Shown here: positions 1 to 5,569 of the stretch, in pieces
Position numbering within the stretch: the stretch's first letter is position 1
How the letters are laid out: every line of letters starts with the position of its first letter
DNA from: Methanosphaera sp. rholeuAM130
Lineage (GTDB): Archaea > Methanobacteriota > Methanobacteria > Methanobacteriales > Methanobacteriaceae
NCBI GenBank assembly: GCA_003266065.1
Contig: MUZY01000220.1
Location: 1-7,165, forward strand
Length of the DNA stretch: 7,165 nt
Reading direction: 5' to 3'
Program-made: the position numbers and the translations under genes
The notes under the pieces: model-generated
The model's database searches: none
Told to the model about the DNA's origin: nothing
The model's input: only the letters and a program-made list of their open reading frames with translations

Positions 1-1016
1 TATGATGATATGGATGTCAATGCTCCGCCAATATTACGTTCCAATGCTAGTTTACAACATCTTATACCGTCTATTACACATCCGGCACTGTTTGGACTGT
101 CTTCTACACTAAGTCTCAGTTCTATGTTCATAGGAACGTCACCGAATGTTTTACCTTCCATACGCAGGAAGCATAATTTGTTGTCTTTCTGGAATGGGAC
201 GTAATCGCTTGGACCGATATGGATATCGTCTTCATCCAATCTATGTGCCAGTACGGATTGTACCGCTTCCGTTTTTGACTCCTTTTTGGATGCCAATCTG
301 TCATGATTGAGCATGTTTAAAAAGTCCGTATTTCCTCCGGTATTTAACTGGTATGTTCTTTCAAGTCTTACTCCCCTATCTCTAAATAGGCTTGCAAGCG
401 TTCTGTGCGTAATCGTAGCACCTATTTGTGCTTTGATATCATCACCGATACAAGGAATTCCTTTATCTTTGAATTGTCTTTCATATTCTGGGTCACTTAC
501 TATGAATATTGGTACACAATTGATAAATGCAATACCCGCTTCCAATGCACAGTCTGCATAGAATTTTCCCGCTTCTTCTGAACCTACTGGAAGGTAATTT
601 ACAAGTATTTCTGCACCACTTTCGGTAAGCAATTCCACTATTTCCTCTTTTGTTTTTTCAGCTTCATCGGAAATTACGAATGTAACGTCATCCTTGTAGT
701 CTTTCATGTGTGGGGCTACACCATCCAATACTTTACCCATTGAAACTGTAACGCCCATTTCTGGGATATCCGGACAGAATACCGTTGTACAGTTTGGCTT
801 TGCAAAGATTGCTTCACTCACATCTTTTCCCACTTTTCTTTCATCGATGTCTATCGCGGCTACTACTTCAATGTCTGATGGCTTGTAGTCTCCAATCATC
901 CAATGCATTAATCCTTCCACGTCTTCTTCATTTTTATTTTCATAGTAATATAATCCTTGTATTAAAGAACTCGCACAATTACCTAATCCTACTATTGCAA
1001 TTTTAATTTTATCCAT
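1..1016 (-). CDS. ino1: Myo-inositol-1-phosphate synthase (3'-truncated by window edge)
   Basis: Converts glucose-6-phosphate to inositol-phosphate in an NAD-dependent reaction in the cytoplasm. In archaea this feeds inositol phospholipid (archaetidylinositol-type) synthesis. I translated 338 codons from the ATG at 1016-1014; the frame stays open to the edge. Visible motifs: N-terminal dinucleotide-binding loop GLGNCASSL (about residues 10-18), NYLPVG (140-145), the block GDDIKAQIGATITHR (191-205), the hallmark LNTGGNTDFLNM (224-235), SKTEAVQS (247-254), HIGPSDYVP (266-274) and SPNSAG (307-312). This is the set expected of the prokaryotic inositol-3-phosphate synthase family, which is usually about 360 residues, so only some 20-30 C-terminal residues should be missing. 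The start is supported by AGGTGG four bases upstream of the ATG. The nearest gene on the same strand is 269 bp upstream, so it is probably transcribed on its own. Family identity is secure; the physiological product is inferred. Confidence 0.93.
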   Translation of the reverse strand, partial: MDKIKIAIVGLGNCASSLIQGLYYYENKNEEDVEGLMHWMIGDYKPSDIEVVAAIDIDERKVGKDVSEAIFAKPNCTTVFCPDIPEMGVTVSMGKVLDGVAPHMKDYKDDVTFVISDEAEKTKEEIVELLTESGAEILVNYLPVGSEEAGKFYADCALEAGIAFINCVPIFIVSDPEYERQFKDKGIPCIGDDIKAQIGATITHRTLASLFRDRGVRLERTYQLNTGGNTDFLNMLNHDRLASKKESKTEAVQSVLAHRLDEDDIHIGPSDYVPFQKDNKLCFLRMEGKTFGDVPMNIELRLSVEDSPNSAGCVIDGIRCCKLALERNIGGALTSISS

Positions 1017-1020
1017 TTTT

Positions 1021-1026
1021 CCACCT
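1021..1026 (-). promoter_or_regulatory. Ribosome binding site of inositol phosphate synthase
   Basis: On the minus strand AGGTGG lies four bases before the ATG at 1016. AGGTG is complementary to the archaeal 16S 3' end (CACCTCC). It fixes the start codon and shows that this gene is translated with a leader, unlike several neighbours. Confidence 0.7.
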
Positions 1027-1055
1027 GAATTTTATATATTTATAACTTTATACGA

Positions 1056-1071
1056 TTTTATTATATTATAC
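1056..1071 (-). promoter_or_regulatory. Probable TATA box of inositol phosphate synthase
   Basis: The minus strand reads GTATAATATAATAAAA here. A start of transcription about 25 bp downstream would fall near 1037, leaving a leader of about 20 bases that includes the AGGTGG site. A second TATA-like run (TTATAAATATATAAAA, 1030-1045) is too close to the ATG to give a leader containing that site. The whole spacer is AT-rich, so the choice is tentative. Confidence 0.4.
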
Positions 1072-1128
1072 AATGAATATCTGTCTGTTATCATGTCAAT
1101 AAATTTGAGTATTGTCTTAAAACATTTT

Positions 1129-1153
1129 TTAATAATATAATCTATATTATTAA
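1129..1153. repeat. Perfect AT-only inverted repeat
   Basis: TTAATAATATA (1129-1139) and TATATTATTAA (1143-1153) are exact reverse complements around a 3-base centre, giving an 11-bp stem. It lies in the 269-bp spacer downstream of the YhaM-like gene and about 115 bp upstream of the synthase start. The rest of the spacer (1017-1285) holds the synthase promoter, T-rich runs and small palindromes (GCCGGC at 1208-1213, TACATGTA at 1222-1229). I see no gene in it. A cruciform, a transcript end or chance in AT-rich DNA are all possible. Confidence 0.5.
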
Positions 1154-1285
1154 TAGGTTTGGTTTTTTTAATATAATAATTTATGCAATTTTTTGCTTAA
1201 AGTTTTTGCCGGCATTTATTATACATGTACTTTCAAAAGCATTTTTCAAGAAAATTGATTGACGATGTCTATTTTAACGTATATT

Positions 1286-2179
1286 TTATTGGTTATCCAG
1301 TGATTTTGTAATTTTGGCACTTATGTCATCAGCATGATGCAGCACAAGAGCTTCCGGTATCAAAGGATCTACAGTCGAACCCCATCCCAATTCCTTATTT
1401 CCATGGTGACTTAGAATCATATGCACCAGTTTCGTCTTAACTTCTTCGTTGATGTCCAATCTTTCGCATTGCTGTTCTATCATCTTTGCTCCGATATAGA
1501 TGTGGTCCATCATTTTTCCTTTTCTGTTGATGCTTATCAGGTTGTTTTCGTCCAAATCGTACGTCTCTATTTTACCAATATCGTGCAGAATTGCCGCTGT
1601 GACAAGGAGGTCTTTGTCCAGCTTTTCATAGATTTGGCATAAATTTAAGCAGATGGATATCACTTCATTGGTATGTACGAGCAATCCTCCCTTATAATTG
1701 TGATGATGTATCTTGGCCGCAGGTGCACTGACAAACTTTTCCCTCGTCACGTCATCTGTAAATATGCTTGAAAGCAGCTTTATCAGTTCCTTGTTTTTGA
1801 TTTCCTTTTGTACATTGAAGAAATACTCTATATGCTTGTCCAATTTTACTGCAGATCTTTTGAAGTCATCCATATCATATTTTTTGGATGTTCTGATATC
1901 ATCTATCAATATGTTGTATTTGTTACTTCCGGTTGGAAATTCCTGAATTTTTCCCACTATGTTATACACTTGGTTTATTGTCACGTTGTCGAATCGTTTT
2001 TTGCAGTTGTTTGAAAACATCCTTGCTTTTATTGTGCCTGTCTTGTCCTGTAATGTAAATTCAACATATGGTTTATTGTTTTTGGTTTTTTTAATTTCTT
2101 TTGTTGTAATTAGAAATTGTGAGATTATGTCTCTTGTTTGATTAAATTGATTTATGTAATCAGCTTCTTTTTTTACCAT
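1286..2179 (-). CDS. YhaM-like OB-fold/HD-domain protein, probable 3'-5' exoribonuclease
   Basis: 297 residues, close to the about 314 of bacterial YhaM. Residues about 15-97 look like an OB-fold nucleic-acid binding domain (pattern ...PYVEFTLQDKTGTIKARMF..., then VYNIVGKIQEF). Residues about 155-290 form an HD phosphohydrolase domain: HHHNYKGGLLVHT (158-170), the metal-binding pair in ILHDIGK (197-203), MDHIYIGAKMI (224-234), SHHGNKELGWGS (257-268) and LHHADDISAK (280-289). The domain order and the NYKGGLLVHT and HHGxxELGWGS blocks match the YhaM family, whose bacterial members degrade RNA and single-stranded DNA from the 3' end using divalent metal. The activity in this archaeon is inferred by homology. 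The ATG at 2179 has only a weak AAGG upstream; a TATA element about 24 bp upstream suggests a leaderless mRNA. The gap to the operon upstream is 140 bp, so it probably has its own promoter. Confidence 0.88.
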   Translation of the reverse strand: MVKKEADYINQFNQTRDIISQFLITTKEIKKTKNNKPYVEFTLQDKTGTIKARMFSNNCKKRFDNVTINQVYNIVGKIQEFPTGSNKYNILIDDIRTSKKYDMDDFKRSAVKLDKHIEYFFNVQKEIKNKELIKLLSSIFTDDVTREKFVSAPAAKIHHHNYKGGLLVHTNEVISICLNLCQIYEKLDKDLLVTAAILHDIGKIETYDLDENNLISINRKGKMMDHIYIGAKMIEQQCERLDINEEVKTKLVHMILSHHGNKELGWGSTVDPLIPEALVLHHADDISAKITKSLDNQ

Positions 2180-2196
2180 AATTTTGCCTTTTTACG

Positions 2197-2207
2197 CTTT
2201 TATATTA
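2197..2207 (-). promoter_or_regulatory. TATA box of the YhaM-like gene
   Basis: The minus strand reads TAATATAAAAG, centred about 24 bp upstream of the ATG at 2179. Archaeal transcription starts about 25 bp downstream of the TATA centre, so the mRNA would begin at or next to the start codon (leaderless). This fits the lack of a good ribosome binding site. Confidence 0.5.
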
Positions 2208-2309
2208 CTTCATTTATTTTCATTGATTATTATTTTTTGTCATGATAATTTCATTTATCAGGACTTTTTTTTTGTTTTTAATAATTTTTGCTACCACATA
2301 TGCATTTTT

Positions 2310-2315
2310 AAAAAA
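2310..2315 (-). terminator. Oligo-T tract after the secretion operon, possible terminator
   Basis: Just after the TAA stop of the platform gene the minus strand reads CAAATTTTTTAAAAATG, a run of six T. Archaeal RNA polymerase commonly stops at such runs without needing a hairpin. It is the only clear T-run on that strand in the 140-bp gap before the YhaM-like gene. T-runs of this length are frequent in such DNA, so support is weak. Confidence 0.3.
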
Positions 2316-2319
2316 TTTG

Positions 2320-3171
2320 TTAAACAGTTGCGGGTTCCATTTTTTTGATGATGAGTATCATGAATGACACTACCAATGGGAAAAAGAACAGATACAATAT
2401 CAAAAGCAGTTTCCCGTCAATAATGGGTCCTATTACCGTTGTAGCCGCGATAATCATGATAAAGAGGATTACAGGTATCAGTACCGCTATGAACATATAT
2501 ATCAGCATTATGGAATTTAATTTTTCGGAGTATTGCCTGTATCTTATTTTCATATTTTCGTTATTTTCCTTTGCCAGGCTATTTAACGTTTTTGACAGGT
2601 TTCCTCCACTATTCAATGTTCTTTTTATCTGATTTGTTGTCTTTTTTATCATTGGGCTGTCGTTTCTTTTGGTCAGATTATCGAATGCTTCGTTATAGTT
2701 TGTTCCATAACGTATTTCCTCTAATGTTATCTTGAATTCATCGGACAATTCGCCGTAATCACCGTTTGCTACAGTTTTCATGGCATCAAATAACCCTATC
2801 CCCGCCTGTAGTTCTATGGCGATTTGTCTTAGTGCATATGGCAGTTGTTTTGTCACTTCCACTTGCCTTTGTCTTTCTTTTATCTGGGGATATGACTTGT
2901 AAATGGCTATGGTTATTGTTATTATCATTGTGATGTCTATCAGCAATGCGTTTTTAAGGCATATGGCCACTACCACTGCTGCAAGCAATGCAATTATTTT
3001 CTTGTCATATTTTTTCCTTTCACCTTTGTTTGTTGAAAGTATTTTTTCTATGCTTTCCTTTTCAATGATGTCTTTTTGACTGCCCCTTCCGTTACTGATT
3101 TTTCCATTCACCAAAGCATCTTTTATTTTAATTGCAGCCTTTCCTATTTTAATAATATTTTTTCTCATCAT
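2320..3171 (-). CDS. Type II secretion system F / TadC-like platform membrane protein
   Basis: 283 residues. It is the inner-membrane platform of an archaeal type IV filament or secretion machine, on which the neighbouring ATPase would act. Residues 1-55 are basic and soluble. Hydrophobic segments lie at about 58-72 and 75-92, followed by a cytoplasmic stretch that begins QLPYALRQIAIELQAGIGL (109-127), the typical opening of a T2SF domain. It includes GTNYNEAFDNL (156-166) and NSGGNLSKTLNSLA (187-200). Two further membrane segments follow at about 222-247 and 254-275. There is one T2SF domain, about half the size of the two-domain ArlJ-type platforms and more like TadB/TadC. The gene starts 20 bp after the stop of the ATPase, so the two form an operon. 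The start reads ATGATG without a ribosome binding site, so initiation at 3171 or 3168 cannot be separated and may depend on translation of the gene before it. Confidence 0.85.
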   Translation of the reverse strand: MMRKNIIKIGKAAIKIKDALVNGKISNGRGSQKDIIEKESIEKILSTNKGERKKYDKKIIALLAAVVVAICLKNALLIDITMIITITIAIYKSYPQIKERQRQVEVTKQLPYALRQIAIELQAGIGLFDAMKTVANGDYGELSDEFKITLEEIRYGTNYNEAFDNLTKRNDSPMIKKTTNQIKRTLNSGGNLSKTLNSLAKENNENMKIRYRQYSEKLNSIMLIYMFIAVLIPVILFIMIIAATTVIGPIIDGKLLLILYLFFFPLVVSFMILIIKKMEPATV

Positions 3172-3191
3172 AATTTTAATCAGTTGTAATT

Positions 3192-4544
3192 TTAATTATT
3201 TTGCTTGTCATAGTAATTGTTAATTATTTCTTCAGCGTTATCTATATTCTCAAGGTCATTTTCCAATACTTCCATTAGGTATTTCTCCCTTTTATCTATT
3301 TCGTCCAGTACATCTTTGTAGCTAAATCCGTTCATATTTGCTATCTTATTCAATACGTTGCACGAAATTGCGTGAAATTCAATTTTATCGTTATTTGGAT
3401 CGTATTCATATATCTTATTTAACTGCAGGGTATCCGATTCCATTCCCGTAACTTCAACAACTTCCGTTATGCGTCTGATGCTTCCTTTTTTATTGTTGTA
3501 TAGTCTTTTTTGCATGACGATAAAATCAATCGAGTTTATCATAATCTTGGGTACATTCATGGGGGGATTGTTCAGTCTGACAATCGTTTCATGGCTGCTG
3601 TTTGCATGTAATGTTCCCATACCTGAGTGACCCGTATTCAATGCTCCAAATAGCGTGTTTGCTTCTTTGGATCTTACCTCTCCCACTATTAGCTTATCGG
3701 GCCTTTGCCTTAGCGAATTTTTAAGCAGCATATCCATAGTTATTTCTCCCTTGTTTTCAATGTTTGGCGGCCTTGTCTCACATCTGATAATGTGTTTATG
3801 ATTAATTTGCAGCTCCATGGTATCTTCTATTGTTATAACCCTTTCGTATGGTGGTATGAAGGAACATATGCAGTTTAGGGTTGTTGTTTTACCTGAACCG
3901 GTTCCGCCTGCAATAATTATGTTTGACGAGTAGCTGTTCATTCCTTCGGTAATCATCCATAGGAATGCCGCCAGGTGTGATGAAAGGGTATTCGTTTTAA
4001 TCAGGTCGAAGATTGTTATCGGTGTTTTCTTAAATTTTCTTATGGTCAGCGTTGGTCCGTCCGGCGTGACGGGTGGTATCGTCGCATTTATTCTGCTGCC
4101 GTCGGCAAGTCTTGCATCAAGTAGCGGCGTTTGTTTGTCTATCTTTCTTTGCACTTCATTTGCTATTTTTTCGATTATTTGTCTAATCTCATTATTGTCC
4201 AGCGTGATGTTGGTTATCATCATTCCCATTTCTCTGTGATATACGTATACGGGATTTTTATCGTTTATCACCATTATCTCTTCAAGATTGTCATCCTTCA
4301 ACAGGTCATTAATCTTTCCGTAACCTTCGGAGTCCAGTTTCAATTTCTTAAGTATCTGTTTGATATTTGTATCTTTATTCTTGGATAATCTTGCTATCAG
4401 GGTTTCATCAATCTTCAGATTTGGATTATTCACCTGCAATTGGATGATTTTATCTCTGATGGATATGTACTCCTGTTCCTCTTCGTCTTTCAGATTGCCG
4501 TTAGTTTTTATTTCATATAATTTCAGATTGCAGTTTTCGTTCAT
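3192..4544 (-). CDS. TadA/VirB11/ArlI-type secretion ATPase
   Basis: 450 residues from the ATG at 4544. It is a hexameric ATPase that powers type IV filament assembly or secretion in archaea. Motifs: NDLLKDDNLEEIMVIND (79-95) and DARLADGSRINATIPP (143-158), both typical of the N-terminal CpaF/TadA domain; Walker A GGTGSGKT (213-220); Asp box VITIEDTMELQI (236-247); Walker B DKLIVGEVR (283-291); His box GHSGMGTLHANS (305-316). All catalytic elements are intact. The frame stays open upstream to 4757, but that extension is hydrophobic, unlike the family, and would run through the divergent promoter and into the methyltransferase gene, so I reject it. There is no ribosome binding site at 4544; a TATA element about 36 bp upstream implies a leader of only a few bases. 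It is the first gene of a two-gene operon with the platform protein. Whether it assembles pili or secretes proteins is not shown, since no prepilin or peptidase gene lies nearby. Confidence 0.92.
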   Translation of the reverse strand: MNENCNLKLYEIKTNGNLKDEEEQEYISIRDKIIQLQVNNPNLKIDETLIARLSKNKDTNIKQILKKLKLDSEGYGKINDLLKDDNLEEIMVINDKNPVYVYHREMGMMITNITLDNNEIRQIIEKIANEVQRKIDKQTPLLDARLADGSRINATIPPVTPDGPTLTIRKFKKTPITIFDLIKTNTLSSHLAAFLWMITEGMNSYSSNIIIAGGTGSGKTTTLNCICSFIPPYERVITIEDTMELQINHKHIIRCETRPPNIENKGEITMDMLLKNSLRQRPDKLIVGEVRSKEANTLFGALNTGHSGMGTLHANSSHETIVRLNNPPMNVPKIMINSIDFIVMQKRLYNNKKGSIRRITEVVEVTGMESDTLQLNKIYEYDPNNDKIEFHAISCNVLNKIANMNGFSYKDVLDEIDKREKYLMEVLENDLENIDNAEEIINNYYDKQNN

Positions 4545-4570
4545 AATGTTCTTACATAGAATATTATTAC

Positions 4571-4591
4571 TTTTATAATATATTAGTATTA
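4571..4591. promoter_or_regulatory. Divergent promoter with a palindromic TATA element
   Basis: Only 86 bp separate the starts of the secretion ATPase (minus, 4544) and the methyltransferase (plus, 4631). The core TAATATATTA (4576-4585) is a perfect palindrome within TTTTATAATATATTAGTATTA. Read on the minus strand it is followed by TAAAA and would place transcription starts about 9 bases before the ATPase ATG. Read on the plus strand it would give a leader of about 23 bases for the methyltransferase. One element could serve both genes, or two overlapping boxes may be used. Bases 4578-4591 recur exactly upstream of the permease gene on the other strand. Confidence 0.5.
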
Positions 4592-4613
4592 CTATTATTT
4601 TTATTACCGTGAA

Positions 4614-4634
4614 AGGATAAATATAATGACATGA
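4614..4634 (+). promoter_or_regulatory. Translation start region with a two-codon overlapping upstream ORF
   Basis: AGGA (4614-4617) is 8 bases before an ATG at 4626 that encodes only Met-Thr-stop (ATG ACA TGA, 4626-4634). The real start ATG (4631-4633) lies inside this mini-ORF, 13 bases from AGGA. The binding site is therefore better placed for the mini-ORF than for the gene. This could be chance or could affect start selection. Confidence 0.35.
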
Positions 4635-5569
4635 AATGCCATTGTAAAAAAAGTTGTATAGACTCAAAGGAAGATGTACTTGATAATATAAAAGAACTTT
4701 ATCTTCCATGCGAAGAATGCACAACCAAAAGACTGAAAAAATCCTTGCCATTGTCAAGGCAGGTTAAAACCGAAAAGATAACCGCCGACTATGGGTTATG
4801 TTCCAAATGCAAAAAAAGAAACATAGACCATGTAATGGCACACATACTGAAAATATTGATGGACAACAATCTGCAAAGTTCTACGGCGTCAATCAGAAAA
4901 ACGGGTACACCACTAATAACGCCCGGAATGTATCTGGAAAGACAGCCTTTCTTATCTGAAAATACCTTGGTAATGCTTATAGACAATATTGATAAGAAAA
5001 CGGCTCGGATAATATTTGAAGAGGTTCCCGAAGTAAAGGGGGTGCTGAAGGGAAACATCAACGATACAGTCGGACAAATTACCGAAAAAGACAATGTATA
5101 CAACTATGAATTACTGGCAGGATGTGACATCAGATGTGACGTGCAGGATAGCGACATGGGACAAGTGCTGGTATATAAGCAGCAATCAAAAATCCATGTT
5201 GAATATCCAAAACCGGAATCGCCGAAGATACTTGAAGTTAAGCAAGAACTCGAAAAGTATGATGCTCCCACGGTAGTGGATGCCATGTGCGGGCCAGGAA
5301 CGCTGGGAATATACGCATTAAAAAGAAATGCGAAGAAGGTCATATTCAATGATGTCAATGAAAATGCAATAGACAACCTAAAGGTTAACCTTGAAATCAA
5401 TAGGATTGATGCTGCCGGATATGAAATATACAATGAAACTCTTGAAGAACTTGCAAATAGCCTTGATGCGAAATATGATCTGGGACTAATCGACGCATTT
5501 CCCGATATCGACACAACCGAATACGAAAAACAATTAAAGAAAATATGTGAAAGGGTCGTCATAATCTAG
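4631..5569 (+). CDS. Cys-cluster (zinc-binding type) class I SAM-dependent methyltransferase, substrate unknown
   Basis: 312 residues. The N-terminal 60 residues carry seven Cys in metal-binding-like spacing: CHC at 3-5, C9, CEEC at 27-30 and CSKC at 57-60, with H67 and H71 nearby. The middle part (about 68-195) has no motif I can name, but contains ELLAGCDIRCDV (160-171) with two more Cys. The C-terminal part is a Rossmann-type methyltransferase: motif I VVDAMCGPGTLG (215-226), the acidic end of strand 2 in VIFNDVNENAIDNL (237-250), and LIDAFPD at the motif IV position near 289-295. The domain resembles the Trm5/RNA methyltransferase-like group in motif I, but no NPP-type catalytic motif is visible, so an RNA or a protein target are both open. 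I recall similar conserved proteins in methanogens, without a known role. The ATG is fixed by an in-frame TGA at 4610-4612 with no other start between. It diverges from the secretion operon, and its stop overlaps that of the permease gene. Confidence 0.82.
   Translation: MKCHCKKSCIDSKEDVLDNIKELYLPCEECTTKRLKKSLPLSRQVKTEKITADYGLCSKCKKRNIDHVMAHILKILMDNNLQSSTASIRKTGTPLITPGMYLERQPFLSENTLVMLIDNIDKKTARIIFEEVPEVKGVLKGNINDTVGQITEKDNVYNYELLAGCDIRCDVQDSDMGQVLVYKQQSKIHVEYPKPESPKILEVKQELEKYDAPTVVDAMCGPGTLGIYALKRNAKKVIFNDVNENAIDNLKVNLEINRIDAAGYEIYNETLEELANSLDAKYDLGLIDAFPDIDTTEYEKQLKKICERVVII
5566..5569. other. Overlapping convergent stop codons sharing CTAG
   Basis: The methyltransferase ends in TAG (5567-5569) and the permease on the other strand ends in TAG (complement of 5566-5568). 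Both stops use the self-complementary CTAG, so there is no spacer and no room for a terminator between the genes. Each transcript must run into the other gene's 3' end. Confidence 0.9.

Noticed and set aside
307..1006. Plus-strand ORFs of 60-84 codons across the inositol phosphate synthase
   Set aside because: They are antisense shadows of a strongly conserved coding sequence and have no translation signals.
1017..1285. Hidden small RNA or tRNA gene in the spacer
   Set aside because: No cloverleaf, conserved GTTCGA-type loop or GC-rich block is visible; the region is almost entirely A and T.
2243..2273. Hairpin TGATAA/TTATCA followed by nine T on the plus strand, like an intrinsic terminator
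   Set aside because: The stem is six AT-rich pairs, and no plus-strand gene lies upstream. The T-run is on the wrong strand for the flanking genes.
2320..4544. Archaellum (arl/fla) operon
   Set aside because: No archaellin, ArlH, ArlG or ArlF genes are present, and the platform has a single T2SF domain, so a Tad/type IV pilus-like machine is the safer call.
4545..4757. 71-codon N-terminal extension of the secretion ATPase
   Set aside because: The frame is open, but the extension is hydrophobic, unlike the family, crosses the divergent promoter and overlaps the first 127 bases of the methyltransferase gene. The ATG at 4544 gives a family-like N-terminus.
5104..5562. 152-codon minus-strand ORF inside the methyltransferase
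   Set aside because: It is antisense to a gene with clear motifs, is Ser-rich as expected of a shadow frame, and has no ribosome binding site or recognisable domain.
4631..5569. Trm5 tRNA (guanine-N1) methyltransferase
   Set aside because: Motif I is similar, but no NPP-type catalytic motif is visible and the Cys-rich N-terminus does not fit.
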